Positions 1 to 9,879 of a stretch of 64,000 nt of DNA are shown here, one piece after another. Both the position numbers and the translations under genes were made by a program. The DNA lies in NCBI RefSeq assembly GCF_030652515.1, contig NZ_JAUSAR010000196.1, forward strand, positions 62,001 through 126,000. The letters are read 5' to 3'. The notes below the pieces were generated by a model, which saw only the letters and a list, made by a program, of their open reading frames with translations, did no database searches and was not told the origin of the DNA. How positions within the stretch are numbered: the stretch's first letter is position 1; each line of letters starts with the position of its first letter. The DNA comes from Aquabacterium sp. (GTDB lineage Bacteria; Pseudomonadota; Gammaproteobacteria; Burkholderiales; Burkholderiaceae_C).

Positions 1-304
1 GGGCTGAGGTCATGCGCACATCGGTGCCCGGGTCAAGCCTGAAGAAGCTGGTGAGCATCTGCGGCACCAGCAAGAAGAACCACAGCAGCACCATCACCAG
101 CGGCACGGCGCGGAACAGGTTCACATAGCCCGCAGCGAACCAGCGCAGCGGCGCGGACGATGACAGGCGCATCATCGCCAGCACGGTGCCCCACACCATG
201 CCCACCACCAGCGCGGTGGCCGTGATTTCCAAGGACACCACCAGGCCTTGCGCCAGGAAGGGCAAGGCGTTGGGGATGGAAGACCAATCGAATTCGTAAG
301 CCAT
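1..304 (-). CDS. gltK: Glutamate/aspartate ABC transporter permease GltK (5' part, cut by window edge)
   Basis: Inner-membrane permease of a polar amino acid ABC importer for glutamate/aspartate. Only about the first 101 residues are present. The protein begins [20 protein letters not shown] and continues with a first membrane segment and the start of a second (around residues 60-85). The N-terminus closely resembles GltK of enteric bacteria. The start is the ATG at 304, 12 nt after the gltJ stop, so the two permeases are co-transcribed; they would pair as GltJ-GltK. The ATPase gene (gltL) is expected beyond the left edge but cannot be seen. The family call is firm; the substrate is inferred from the operon. 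Confidence 0.9.
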   Translation of the reverse strand, partial: MAYEFDWSSIPNALPFLAQGLVVSLEITATALVVGMVWGTVLAMMRLSSSAPLRWFAAGYVNLFRAVPLVMVLLWFFLLVPQMLTSFFRLDPGTDVRMTSA

Positions 305-315
305 GGTGGTGCCTT

Positions 316-1053
316 TCAGGATCCGAGGTAGCCAGGCACTTTGACCTTGCGTTCCAGTTGATGCATCAAGGCCATCACGACGACGTTGATGAGCACATAC
401 ATCAAGGTGACGGCGATGAAGGATTCATAAGGCTGCGCGGTGTAGTCCACCAGTTGCCGACCTTGCGCGGCCAGCTCCAGCAAGCCAATGGTTGAGCAAA
501 CGGCCGAGTTCTTGAAGATGTTCAAAAACTCGGAGGTGAGTGGTGGCACGACCAGCCGGAAGGCCATGGGCAGCAGCACGTAGCGGTAGGTCTGCGGCAG
601 CGTCAGGCCCAGGGCCAGGCCGGCACGGGTCTGGCCCACCGGCAAGCTCAGGATGCCGGAGCGCACTTGCTCCGACACCCGCGCGCTGGTGAACAGCCCC
701 AGGCAGATGAAGGCCGCGCCGAACTGCTGGGCGACCGGCGGCAACTGCTTGATGGCATTGCCCCACGACAGCGGCAGCAACTCCGGCACGATGAAGTACC
801 AGATGAACAACTGCACCAGCAAGGGGATGTTGCGCAGCACTTCAACGTAGGCGGTGGCCAACCGCGACATCCACTTGACCGGAGACGTTCGAAGCACGCC
901 CATCAAGGATCCGAGCACGAGTGCCAATACCCAGGCACTCAAGGACAAGGCGATGGTGACTTGCAGGCCCGAGAGCATCCAGCTCAGGTAGGTGCTGCCG
1001 TCCCCCATCGATGTCTCTTGTGAAAAAACCGCCCAGTTCCATTGGTAGGACAT
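316..1053 (-). CDS. gltJ: Glutamate/aspartate ABC transporter permease GltJ
   Basis: Inner-membrane permease subunit of the Glu/Asp importer, 245 residues. The start ([10 protein letters not shown]) and a stretch near residue 155 ([16 protein letters not shown]) match the GltJ family, the latter being the EAA loop that contacts the ATPase. About five hydrophobic segments are visible. I chose the ATG at 1053 because GGAG lies about 8 nt upstream; a TTG five codons earlier is also open. It lies 40 nt downstream of the porin gene on the same strand with no terminator between them, so the porin and asparaginase genes appear to sit inside the transporter operon. Confidence 0.93.
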   Translation of the reverse strand: MSYQWNWAVFSQETSMGDGSTYLSWMLSGLQVTIALSLSAWVLALVLGSLMGVLRTSPVKWMSRLATAYVEVLRNIPLLVQLFIWYFIVPELLPLSWGNAIKQLPPVAQQFGAAFICLGLFTSARVSEQVRSGILSLPVGQTRAGLALGLTLPQTYRYVLLPMAFRLVVPPLTSEFLNIFKNSAVCSTIGLLELAAQGRQLVDYTAQPYESFIAVTLMYVLINVVVMALMHQLERKVKVPGYLGS

Positions 1054-1093
1054 GTCGACTCCGGTCAAGGGTGTGTTTGCAACGAGAGCTTAT

Positions 1094-2134
1094 TCAAAAC
1101 GCGTGCCTGATGCCCAGCAGCAAGGCGTTCACATCTTGGCCCAGGGACGTGGTCGGACCAAGACCCGTGGCGGCGGTCGTGGTGTAGGCCGTGCCGCTGC
1201 CATTGCCGATGTGGCTGAGGAAACCATACAGCTTGGTGCGCTTGCTCAAGGGGTGGGTATAGCCCAGGGTCCACTGGGTGGCGCTGCTGCCATCGACGTC
1301 CTTGGCCTTGCCCGCGCCAAAGCCTGCGCTGAAGGTGTCGTTGCCCACCGGCACCAGCACGCCGGCGAAGACTTCGTTGCGGTCCTGGGCTGGGTCGCCG
1401 CCCAGGTTGTAGACCTGTTGGTAGCCGCCCGTCAGCTTGAAGCTGCCGAAGTCGTAGCCCGCGGTCAGCAGCCCGAAGTACACATCGGGTGCGGTGTTGG
1501 TGGCGCGCTTGAACTGGCTCAAGGCCACTTCGAGCGTCAGGGCACCCGGCGCGTACTTCACGCTGCCCGCGTAGGTGTTGCCGTTGCTGGTGGAGCCCGT
1601 GGTGGTCTCGCCCATGGCCACCATGGCCGTGCCGCTGAAATCACCCAGCTTGGGTGAGGTGTACACCACCGAGTTGTTGGCCCGGCTGATGGTCGAGACC
1701 ACGCCGCTTTCGGCGGCGCTGCCCGCGCCGGTGCCGTAGGGGTCTGCCGCGTCCAGGGTGTTGTACTGCGGCACGTATTGGCGGCCCAAGGTCAGCGCGC
1801 CATAGGTGGCCGACGACAGCCCGACCCACGCCTGGCGACCAAAGGCCAGACCGCCTTGGGCGTATGAGCCCGTGTCGGCCAGGATGCCGGACTCCAGCGT
1901 GAAGATGGCCTTGTTGCCATTGCCCAGGTCTTCCGAGCCCTTGAAGCCCAGCCGAGAACTGCTGATGCCGCCTGACTGGATGGAGGTCTCGGTGCGGTCA
2001 CCCTTGCCGTACTGAACGTACATGTCCAGGATGCCGTAGATGGTGACGGTCGATTGGGCCGATGCATTGAAGGCGGTGGCGCCCAGCAAGGCGGCGAGGG
2101 CCAGGACGCTGGCGGTGTGGAGTTGGTTTTTCAT
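1094..2134 (-). CDS. Gram-negative outer-membrane porin embedded in glt operon
   Basis: Trimeric beta-barrel porin of the Burkholderiales type (Porin_4/OmpC-like), 346 residues. Signal peptide about residues 1-26 ending in NASAQS, then the typical opening strand STVTIYGILDMYVQYG, the SSRLGFKGSEDLGNG segment, an FGRQAWVGLS/LTLGRQY pair, and the terminal motif LGIRHAF with C-terminal Phe for outer-membrane assembly. It starts one base after the asparaginase stop (TGA-A-ATG), so translation is almost certainly coupled. By context it may admit asparagine or acidic amino acids to the periplasm; that specificity is inferred. It is only family-level similar to the two porins near 26-28.5 kb. Confidence 0.93.
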   Translation of the reverse strand: MKNQLHTASVLALAALLGATAFNASAQSTVTIYGILDMYVQYGKGDRTETSIQSGGISSSRLGFKGSEDLGNGNKAIFTLESGILADTGSYAQGGLAFGRQAWVGLSSATYGALTLGRQYVPQYNTLDAADPYGTGAGSAAESGVVSTISRANNSVVYTSPKLGDFSGTAMVAMGETTTGSTSNGNTYAGSVKYAPGALTLEVALSQFKRATNTAPDVYFGLLTAGYDFGSFKLTGGYQQVYNLGGDPAQDRNEVFAGVLVPVGNDTFSAGFGAGKAKDVDGSSATQWTLGYTHPLSKRTKLYGFLSHIGNGSGTAYTTTAATGLGPTTSLGQDVNALLLGIRHAF

Positions 2135-2135
2135 T

Positions 2136-3284
<1,149 letters not shown>

Positions 3285-3331
3285 TCAGCTGAGGTTCAGG
3301 TACAGCGGAATCTGTGGCGCTAGGGTGGCGC

Positions 3332-4231
3332 TCAGTCCATCGTCTTGTCGTTGGGCGCCTTGAACAGCGCGGCATTCGTCTCGGACAAAGGCCAGTTCAA
3401 GTTCAGGCCCTTGGGCGGAATGGGTTGCTGAAACCACTTGGCGTAGATCTTGGCCGCCTCGCCCGAAATCATGGCCTTGGTCAGGGCATCGTCGACCAGC
3501 TTCTGGAAGACCGGGTCGCCCTTGCGCATCATGCAGCCGTAAGGTTCGAAGGACATGGGCTTGCCCACGACCGCCCAGTCATCGGCCTTCTTGGCCTTGG
3601 CCTTCTCGCCATACAGCAGGGCGTCGTCCAGCATGAAGGCGGCCGCGCGGCCGGTCTCCAGCGTCAGGAAGGATTCGCCGTGGTCCTTGGCTGAGATGAT
3701 GCTCATGCCCGATTTGGACACTTCGTTGAACTTGCGCAGCAGCCGTTCGGACGTGGTGCCTGCGGTGACCACCACGTTCTTGCCCTTCAGGTCGGCGAAG
3801 TCCTTGATGCCCGAATCCTTGCGTGTCATCAGGCGCGTGCCCACGATGAAGATCGTGGTCGAGAAATCGACCTGCTTGGCGCGTTCCTTGTTGTTGGTGG
3901 TCGAGCCGCACTCCAGGTCCACCGTGCCGTTGAGCACCAGCGGGATGCGGTTCTGTGAGGTCACGGGCACCAGCTTGATCGCCAGCGAAGGTTTTTTCAG
4001 ATCAGCCTTGATGGCTTCGACCACTTTGAGCATCAGCTCGTGTGAGTAGCCCACCACCTGTTGCTTGTCGTCGTAGTAAGAGAAGGGGATCGAAGACTCG
4101 CGGTGCCCCAGGCCGATCGTGCCGTTGTCCGCGATCTTCTTGAGGGTGGGCGAGGACTGTGCCGCTGCGGTCATGGCCATCGAGGCCAGGCACAGGTTCA
4201 AGACCGTGGCGCGAAGAAGCTTGTTCGTCAT
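3332..4231 (-). CDS. gltI: Glutamate/aspartate periplasmic binding protein GltI
   Basis: Periplasmic solute-binding protein (SBP_bac_3 family), 299 residues, delivering glutamate/aspartate to the GltJ-GltK permease. Signal peptide about 1-24 ending TAAAQS. The mature start (SPTLKKIADNGTIGLGHRES) and the segments LVLNGTVDLECGSTTNN and GKNVVVTAGTTSERLLRK are characteristic of GltI. It is the first gene of the minus-strand operon, followed after 113 nt by the asparaginase gene. That gap contains only a weak GCCC-TTTT-GGGC hairpin (3268-3279), which could attenuate transcription so that the binding protein is made in excess. A sigma-54-like promoter sits about 75-90 nt upstream. Confidence 0.94.
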   Translation of the reverse strand: MTNKLLRATVLNLCLASMAMTAAAQSSPTLKKIADNGTIGLGHRESSIPFSYYDDKQQVVGYSHELMLKVVEAIKADLKKPSLAIKLVPVTSQNRIPLVLNGTVDLECGSTTNNKERAKQVDFSTTIFIVGTRLMTRKDSGIKDFADLKGKNVVVTAGTTSERLLRKFNEVSKSGMSIISAKDHGESFLTLETGRAAAFMLDDALLYGEKAKAKKADDWAVVGKPMSFEPYGCMMRKGDPVFQKLVDDALTKAMISGEAAKIYAKWFQQPIPPKGLNLNWPLSETNAALFKAPNDKTMD

Positions 4232-4286
4232 GGTGGGAGCCCTTGCTATGTTGTTGATGGCGCCATCGTGAGGCCGACGCCCTCGT

Positions 4287-4303
4287 CAGAAAAGTACTTT
4301 CTG
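4287..4303. repeat. Inverted repeat at the predicted gltI transcription start
   Basis: Arms CAGAAA and TTTCTG separated by AGTAC. The repeat overlaps the position where a transcript from the sigma-54-like element at 4308-4323 would begin. It could be an operator or a 5' hairpin of the leader; neither can be decided from sequence alone. Confidence 0.35.
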
Positions 4304-4307
4304 CAAT

Positions 4308-4323
4308 CGCAGATCGCGTGCCA
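4308..4323 (-). promoter_or_regulatory. Candidate sigma-54 (-24/-12) promoter for gltI operon
   Basis: On the minus strand the sequence reads TGGCACG-CGAT-CTGCG. The -24 block TGGCACG is a perfect match to the RpoN consensus; the -12 block keeps the essential GC but not the T and W. GG and GC are separated by exactly 10 nt as required. Transcription would start near 4297, giving a leader of about 66 nt. RpoN control of glutamate/aspartate uptake operons is known in pseudomonads (AauRS); extension to this organism is inference. Confidence 0.45.
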
Positions 4324-4432
4324 GCAACATCCGAACAGGCCATTTCAGCCAAGTGCTTGAATTTAAAGTGAAATAAATCACACGTGGACGACTGGGGTAC
4401 GGATTTCCGGATTTGGCGCCCACGGTTTGTCC

Positions 4433-4444
4433 GTTCGGCCGAAC
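4433..4444. promoter_or_regulatory. 12-bp perfect palindrome upstream of gltI (possible operator/enhancer)
   Basis: GTTCGGCCGAAC is a perfect palindrome lying about 110-120 nt upstream of the -24/-12 element of gltI, a typical distance for an RpoN enhancer site. It is also 40 nt upstream of the rsuA-like gene. The half-sites TTCGG/CCGAA recall the AauR motif of Pseudomonas but without its 4-nt spacer, so the regulator is uncertain. Confidence 0.3.
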
Positions 4445-4484
4445 GCGCAAGGGCGCGGGGGCTTTGGCCGGAGTCGGTGGCATC

Positions 4485-5258
4485 ATGTCGGGCCGAAAAC
4501 AGCTCGTTTTCCCTGCCTCGAACCTGCCCATGCCCCCACGTCCCCGTTTGCCTGCTGGTCACCAGCCTCTTGACCAGATCCTGTTCGCGCAGGGCTTTGG
4601 CGCCCGCCGTGAGTGCGAAGGCCTGATCGTGAGCAATCTGGTCAGTGTGCGTGGCGAAATGGTCGATGATCCGGACGCTGCTTTCCCCGAAGACCGGCTG
4701 GAACTGGTGGTCGATGGCCAGCCGTGGGTCACCCACGTCAAGGCCTTGGTGATGCTGAACAAGCCAGCGGGCTACGAATGTTCGCTCAAGCCAGGCGCCT
4801 GGCCTGGCGTGCACAACCTGCTGGCCCCGCCGCTGCGCCGCCGAGGCTTGCAACCTGTGGGGCGCCTGGACCAGGACACCACCGGCCTGCTGTTGATGAC
4901 CGACGACGGCGCCTTGCTGCACAAGCTGACCTCGCCCAAACACAACGTGCCCAAGGTGTATGAAGTCACGGTCAAGCACCCCATGACAGACAAGCAGGTC
5001 CAGTCCCTCATGTCGGGCGTGGTGCTGGACGACGACCCGACGCCCGTCCTGGCCGAACACGCTGAGATGGTGTCCGAACTGCACCTGCGCTTGTCGCTCA
5101 CCCAAGGCAAGTACCACCAGGTCAAACGCATGGTGGCGGCCGTTGGCAATCGGGTTGAGGCCCTGCACCGCAGCTCCATCGGCCAACTGGCCTTGCCCGA
5201 CGACCTGGCCCCCGGCCAGTGGCGCTGGATTGAAGATCCGGCCGTCGTGTTGCCTTGA
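4485..5258 (+). CDS. rsuA: RsuA-family 16S rRNA pseudouridine synthase
   Basis: Isomerises a uridine in 16S rRNA (U516 in E. coli) to pseudouridine. It has 257 residues. An N-terminal S4-like region (PLDQILFAQGFGARRECEGL) is followed by the catalytic core with VMLNKPAGYECS and the signature QPVGRLDQDTTGLLLMTDDG containing the catalytic Asp (GRLDQDTTG). The C-terminal half has QGKYHQVKRMVAAVGN, diagnostic of the RsuA/RluB/E/F group. The length and single S4 fit RsuA. The ATG at 4485 is chosen because of GGAG about 12 nt upstream; a start at 4530 is possible. It is divergent from gltI and 13 nt ahead of ribF. Confidence 0.88.
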   Translation: MSGRKQLVFPASNLPMPPRPRLPAGHQPLDQILFAQGFGARRECEGLIVSNLVSVRGEMVDDPDAAFPEDRLELVVDGQPWVTHVKALVMLNKPAGYECSLKPGAWPGVHNLLAPPLRRRGLQPVGRLDQDTTGLLLMTDDGALLHKLTSPKHNVPKVYEVTVKHPMTDKQVQSLMSGVVLDDDPTPVLAEHAEMVSELHLRLSLTQGKYHQVKRMVAAVGNRVEALHRSSIGQLALPDDLAPGQWRWIEDPAVVLP

Positions 5259-5271
5259 TAATCAAGGGCTT

Positions 5272-6258
5272 ATGCAAGTCTTTCGCGGATTCCACCATGC
5301 GGCCCTGGCGCCGGCTTGTGCCCTGACCATCGGCAACTTCGATGGTGTGCACCGCGGCCACCAGGCCATGTTGGCCCTGCTGCGCAACGAAGCCCAGCAC
5401 CGCGGCCTGCCCAGCGCCGTGATGACGTTCGAGCCCCATCCCCGCGATTTTTTCGCCGCCCAGGCTGGCAAGCCCGAGTTGGCCCCCGCCCGCATCGCCA
5501 CCCTGCGCGACAAGCTGTCCGAGCTGGAACGCTGCGGTGTCGATCAGGTTGTGGTGCTGCCCTTTGACCGCCGCCTGGCCAGCCTCACGCCCGACGAGTT
5601 CATCGACCAGGTGCTGCTGAGCGGCCTGCACGCTCGATATGTGTTGGTGGGCGACGACTTCCGTTTTGGCGCCAAACGTGCCGGGGACTACGACTTTCTG
5701 GACGCCGCAGGCAGCCAGCGCGGCTTCGATGTCGCCCGCATGCTCAGCTACGAAGTCCATGGCACGCGCGTGTCCAGCTCGGTCGTGCGCGATGCCCTCG
5801 CCGCGGGGGACATGAACCAGGTCGCAGCCCTGCTGGGCCGCCCCTACAGCATCAGCGGCCACGTCATCCATGGCCAGAAACTGGGCCGCGACCTGGGTTG
5901 CCGCACGATGAACGTGCGCTTTGGCCACCAGAAACCCGCCACCCGCGGCATTTTCGCGGTCCGCACCCACGGCCTGGCTCCGCAGCCACTGGACGGCGTT
6001 GCCAGCCTCGGTGTGCGCCCCACGGTGGAAGACGCCGGGCGGGTGCTGCTCGAGGTCCATTGCTTCGATTGGCCCTCCAATCTGGGCATGGAGGGCGGCT
6101 ACGGTAAAATCGTCCGCGTGGAACTGCTGCACAAACTCCGAGACGAAGCCCGCTATGACGGGCTGGAGGCCTTGCAGGCCGCGATCCAACAGGATATTTC
6201 CGATGCCAAGGCCTTTTTCCAGGCCCAGGGCCGCCAGACCACCCGCGACCGAATTTGA
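5272..6258 (+). CDS. ribF: Bifunctional riboflavin kinase / FMN adenylyltransferase
   Basis: Phosphorylates riboflavin to FMN and adenylates it to FAD. It has 328 residues. The N-terminal FAD synthetase half carries ALTIGNFDGVHRGHQAML (around residues 17-34, nucleotidyltransferase HxGH-like site) and HGTRVSSSVVRDAL. The C-terminal flavokinase half begins about residue 185 (GRPYSISGHVIHGQKLGRDL) and has GCRTMNVRF in place of the usual GxPTAN: Thr and Asn are kept but the Pro is Arg. The ATG at 5272 has AAGGG just upstream. No FMN riboswitch is visible in the short 13-nt gap before it. It precedes ileS and lspA, a common proteobacterial order. Confidence 0.94.
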   Translation: MQVFRGFHHAALAPACALTIGNFDGVHRGHQAMLALLRNEAQHRGLPSAVMTFEPHPRDFFAAQAGKPELAPARIATLRDKLSELERCGVDQVVVLPFDRRLASLTPDEFIDQVLLSGLHARYVLVGDDFRFGAKRAGDYDFLDAAGSQRGFDVARMLSYEVHGTRVSSSVVRDALAAGDMNQVAALLGRPYSISGHVIHGQKLGRDLGCRTMNVRFGHQKPATRGIFAVRTHGLAPQPLDGVASLGVRPTVEDAGRVLLEVHCFDWPSNLGMEGGYGKIVRVELLHKLRDEARYDGLEALQAAIQQDISDAKAFFQAQGRQTTRDRI

Positions 6259-6260
6259 CG

Positions 6261-6301
6261 CGGGCTGACCGATCCGCAGGCTGCTGCCTGCGGACAGCCC
6301 G
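6261..6301 (+). other. Strong hairpin between ribF and ileS
   Basis: CGGGCTG pairs with CAGCCCG, and inside this TCCGCAGGC pairs with GCCTGCGGA around a TGCT loop, leaving a 5-nt bulge (ACCGA) on the left arm. This gives about 16 base pairs, mostly G-C. No T-run follows, so it is not a standard terminator. It begins 3 nt after the ribF stop and ends about 110 nt before ileS. It may stabilise or separate the two messages. Confidence 0.6.
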
Positions 6302-6412
6302 GACACAGTCGCCCCCGCACACGCCGAGTCGGTCGGCGATGCCCCAGATGCCCACGGACCCACCACACCAGCGCCCAGCGCGCCGGATGGGTCTGGTTTG
6401 ACCGAGATCGAC

Positions 6413-9277
6413 ATGAGCCAAGACGACAAAAGCCAAGCCGGCAGCGCCTACCGCGCCACGCTGAACATGCCCGACACCCCTTTCCCGATGCGCGGCGACC
6501 TGCCCAAGCGCGAGCCGGGCTGGGCTAAACAATGGGAAGACCAGGGCATCTACAAGAAGCTGCGCGATGCCCGCTGTGGCGCGCCCAAGTTCGTGCTGCA
6601 CGACGGCCCGCCCTACGCCAACGGCCAGATCCACATGGGCCACGCCGTCAACAAGATCCTGAAAGACATGATCGTGAAGGCGCGCCAGCTCAAGGGCATG
6701 GACGCCGTTTACGTGCCCGGCTGGGACTGCCACGGCCTGCCCATCGAGAATCAGATCGAGAAGACCTTCGGCCGCAACCTCAGCCGCGACGACGTGCAGG
6801 CCAAGGCCCGGGCCTACGCTGGCGAGCAGGTTGATTTGCAACGCACCGACTTCAAGCGCCTGGGCGTGCTGGCCGACTGGGACCACCCGTACCGCACGAT
6901 GGACTTCAGCAACGAGGCGGGAGAGATCCGCGCGCTCAAGAAGCTGATCGAGCGTGGTTTCGTTTACCGTGGCCTCAAGCCCGTGTACTGGTGTTTTGAC
7001 TGCGGCTCATCCTTGGCCGAGTTCGAGATCGAGTACGCCGACAAGAAATCGCAGACGCTGGATGTGCAGTTCCTGAGCAGTCAGCCCGCCGAATTGGCCG
7101 CTGCCTTTGGCCTGCCTTCTTTGAGCGGCAAGGATGCCTTCGCTGTCATCTGGACGACCACTGCCTGGACCATCCCCGCCAACCAGGCGCTGAACGTGCA
7201 CCCTGAGCTGAGCTACGCCCTGGTCGACACGCCGCGCGGCCTGCTGATCCTGGCCGAATCGCTGGTCGAGAAAGCCTCGGCCCGCTTCGGCTTCGAGCCG
7301 GACCGGGTCAAGGTGATGGCGACGACCACCGGCGCCAAGCTGGAAGGACTCAAGTTCAAGCACCCGCTGGCCCATGTGGACAAAGGCTACGACCGCGAAG
7401 CTCCCATCTACCTGGCCGACTACGTCAGCGCCGAAGACGGCACCGGCATCGTGCACGCCGCGCCCGCCTATGGCGTGGACGACTTCCAGTCCTGCCTGGC
7501 CCATGGCCTGGCTTTCGACGACATCCTCAACCCCGTGCAGGGCCACGGTGTGTATGAGGCCGAGCTGCCCTTGTTCGGTGGCCAGCACATCTGGAAAGCC
7601 GCGCCCGTCATCATCGAGACACTCCGCGAACACGGCCGCCTGCTGGCCTCCAGCGACATCACCCACAGCTACCCGCATTGCTGGCGCCACAAGAAGCCGG
7701 TGATCTTCCGCGCGGCTGCTCAGTGGTTTGTGCGCATGGACGAAGGCGAAGGCGTGTTCACCTCGAACAAGGCCGACAAGACCCTGCGCCAGATCGCGCT
7801 GGACGCCATCGACCAGACCGCCTTTTACCCCGAGAACGGCCGCGTGCGCCTGCGCGACATGATCGCCAACCGGCCCGACTGGTGCATCAGCCGCCAGCGC
7901 AACTGGGGCGTGCCGCTGCCTTTCTTCCTGCACAAGGTGACGGGCGAATTGCACCCCGACACCATGGCCTTCATCGACCGCGCCGTGGCGCTGGTGCAAG
8001 CCGGTGGCGTCGAAGCCTGGGCCAAGCTGGACCCGGCCGAATGGCTTGGAGCGGAGGCTGAAAACTACAGCAAGAGCACCGACATCCTCGACGTGTGGTT
8101 CGATTCGGGCTCGTCCTTCTTCCACGTGCTGAACCCCGAGTTCGGCAGCCACCCTGACGCTGGCCACGCCCAAGGCCCAGAGGCCGATCTGTACCTGGAA
8201 GGCCATGACCAGCACCGCGGCTGGTTCCACAGCTCGCTGCTGGTGGCCAGCGCCCTGTACGGCCGCGCGCCTTACAAGGGCCTGCTCACGCACGGCTTCA
8301 CGGTGGACAGCCAGGGCCGAAAGATGAGCAAGTCGCTCGGCAATGGCGTGGATCCGCAAGAGACCAGCAAGAAGCTGGGTGCCGAGATCATCCGCCTTTG
8401 GGTCGCTTCCAGCGATTACTCTGGCGACATCGCCGGTGACGAGAAGATCCTGGCCCGCGTGGTCGACGGCTACCGCCGCATCCGCAACACCCTGCGCTTC
8501 CTGCTTGCCAACACCTCCGATTTCGACTTTGCCAAAGACGCTGTGCCCGCCAGCGAGTTGCTGGAGATCGACCGCTACGCCCTGGCGCGCGCCGCCGAAC
8601 TGCAGTCCGACATCCTGGCCCACTACGAGCGCTACGAGTTCCACCCCGTGGTCGGCAAGCTGCAGGTCTACTGCTCTGAAGACCTGGGCGCCTTCTACCT
8701 CGACGTGCTGAAGGACCGCCTCTACACGACCGCGCCCAAGTCGTTGGCCCGCCGCAGCGCACAGACCGCGCTGTACCAGATCACGCAAGCGATGCTGCGC
8801 TGGATGGCGCCTTTCCTCAGCTTCACCGCCGAGGAGGCCTGGCAAGTGCTCAAGCAAGGCGAGACCATCTTCACCGAGACCTACTGGGATTTCGGTGACA
8901 CCGATGCCGCGCTGCTGCCCAAGTGGTCGCGCGTCAAAGAGATCCGCGAGCTGGTCAACAAGGACATCGAAGCCGTGCGCACGCAAGGTCTGGTCGGCGC
9001 TTCCTTGCAGGCCGACGTCACGGTGACCGCCAATGCCGAAGACCATGCTTTGCTGACATCGCTGGGCGACGACCTGAAGTTCGTGCTGATCACCTCCAAG
9101 GCCACCCTGGCCGAAGGCGATGCCCTGGCGATGTCGGTCACCCCTTCAAACTCGACCAAGTGCGAGCGTTGCTGGCACTACCGTGACGACGTGGGCAGCG
9201 ACCCCAAATACGCCACCATCTGTGGCCGCTGCGTCAGCAACCTGTTCGGCGCCGGCGAAGCCCGGCAGGTGGCCTGA
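6413..9277 (+). CDS. ileS: Isoleucyl-tRNA synthetase
   Basis: Charges tRNA-Ile; class I synthetase of 954 residues, the usual bacterial length. The HIGH motif appears as [13 protein letters not shown] (around residue 73) and KMSKS as [11 protein letters not shown] (around residue 637). The editing domain includes [12 protein letters not shown], and the C-terminal zinc finger has [10 protein letters not shown] and CGRCVSN (around residues 915-940). The ATG at 6413 is the first ATG in frame; an in-frame TTG 15 nt upstream is less likely. I looked for a T-box leader and saw none. lspA follows after 3 nt, so the two are co-transcribed. Confidence 0.97.
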   Translation: MSQDDKSQAGSAYRATLNMPDTPFPMRGDLPKREPGWAKQWEDQGIYKKLRDARCGAPKFVLHDGPPYANGQIHMGHAVNKILKDMIVKARQLKGMDAVYVPGWDCHGLPIENQIEKTFGRNLSRDDVQAKARAYAGEQVDLQRTDFKRLGVLADWDHPYRTMDFSNEAGEIRALKKLIERGFVYRGLKPVYWCFDCGSSLAEFEIEYADKKSQTLDVQFLSSQPAELAAAFGLPSLSGKDAFAVIWTTTAWTIPANQALNVHPELSYALVDTPRGLLILAESLVEKASARFGFEPDRVKVMATTTGAKLEGLKFKHPLAHVDKGYDREAPIYLADYVSAEDGTGIVHAAPAYGVDDFQSCLAHGLAFDDILNPVQGHGVYEAELPLFGGQHIWKAAPVIIETLREHGRLLASSDITHSYPHCWRHKKPVIFRAAAQWFVRMDEGEGVFTSNKADKTLRQIALDAIDQTAFYPENGRVRLRDMIANRPDWCISRQRNWGVPLPFFLHKVTGELHPDTMAFIDRAVALVQAGGVEAWAKLDPAEWLGAEAENYSKSTDILDVWFDSGSSFFHVLNPEFGSHPDAGHAQGPEADLYLEGHDQHRGWFHSSLLVASALYGRAPYKGLLTHGFTVDSQGRKMSKSLGNGVDPQETSKKLGAEIIRLWVASSDYSGDIAGDEKILARVVDGYRRIRNTLRFLLANTSDFDFAKDAVPASELLEIDRYALARAAELQSDILAHYERYEFHPVVGKLQVYCSEDLGAFYLDVLKDRLYTTAPKSLARRSAQTALYQITQAMLRWMAPFLSFTAEEAWQVLKQGETIFTETYWDFGDTDAALLPKWSRVKEIRELVNKDIEAVRTQGLVGASLQADVTVTANAEDHALLTSLGDDLKFVLITSKATLAEGDALAMSVTPSNSTKCERCWHYRDDVGSDPKYATICGRCVSNLFGAGEARQVA

Positions 9278-9280
9278 TTC

Positions 9281-9799
9281 ATGGCAACGCGCAAATCAAG
9301 CAGCACCGCGGGCGGCCTCCTGCCCTGGCTGGGCATCGCCCTGGTCATCTTCTTGCTCGACCAGCTCACCAAGACCTTGGTCGTGGGCTTTTTCCAGCAC
9401 GGTGACAGCCGCCACGTCACCGGTTTCTTCAACCTGGTGCGGGCGCACAACTCGGGCGCGGCGTTCTCCTTCCTGGCCAACGCGGGGGGCTGGCAGCGCT
9501 GGTTCTTCGTGGGCCTGGGGGCCTTGGCCGCCGGGTTCATCGTCTACATGCTGCGCCAGCACGGGCAGCAAAAGATGTTCGCCTGGGCCCTGTCCCTGAT
9601 CCTGGCCGGTGCGGTCGGCAATGTGGTGGACCGCCTGGTTTACGGCTACGTGGTTGATTTTCTGGATTTCCACTGGTCGTGGATGGCGCCGCTGTTCCCG
9701 GGGGGGCACTTTCCCGCCTTCAACGTGGCCGATTGCAGCATCACCATCGGGGCAGCCTTGCTGATCCTTGATGAGTTGCGCCGGGTTCGAAAGTCCTGA
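9281..9799 (+). CDS. lspA: Lipoprotein signal peptidase (signal peptidase II)
   Basis: Inner-membrane aspartyl protease that cleaves signal peptides of lipid-modified prolipoproteins. It has 172 residues and four membrane segments. Both catalytic Asp motifs are present: [18 protein letters not shown] (around residue 116) and [14 protein letters not shown] (around residue 151). The motif DQLTKTLV near residue 27 and [14 protein letters not shown] are conserved in the family. The start ATG is 3 nt after the ileS stop. The extra N-terminal tract ([12 protein letters not shown]) is longer than in E. coli but common in Burkholderiales. Confidence 0.96.
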   Translation: MATRKSSSTAGGLLPWLGIALVIFLLDQLTKTLVVGFFQHGDSRHVTGFFNLVRAHNSGAAFSFLANAGGWQRWFFVGLGALAAGFIVYMLRQHGQQKMFAWALSLILAGAVGNVVDRLVYGYVVDFLDFHWSWMAPLFPGGHFPAFNVADCSITIGAALLILDELRRVRKS

Positions 9800-9879
9800 T
9801 CCACAAGGGCTTTACCTGGCCTTAACAAGGCGCGCACGGCGCTCCTTTAACATGCGCTGGTTGTTCACACGGAAAGCGC

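Noticed and set aside
5259-5271. FMN riboswitch before ribF
   Set aside because: The gap to the preceding gene is only 13 nt, too short for any riboswitch.
6259-6412. T-box or other riboswitch upstream of ileS
   Set aside because: The only structure is the GC-rich hairpin at 6261-6301. There is no T-box bulge motif (TGGNACC-like) or specifier loop, and betaproteobacterial ileS genes generally lack T-boxes.
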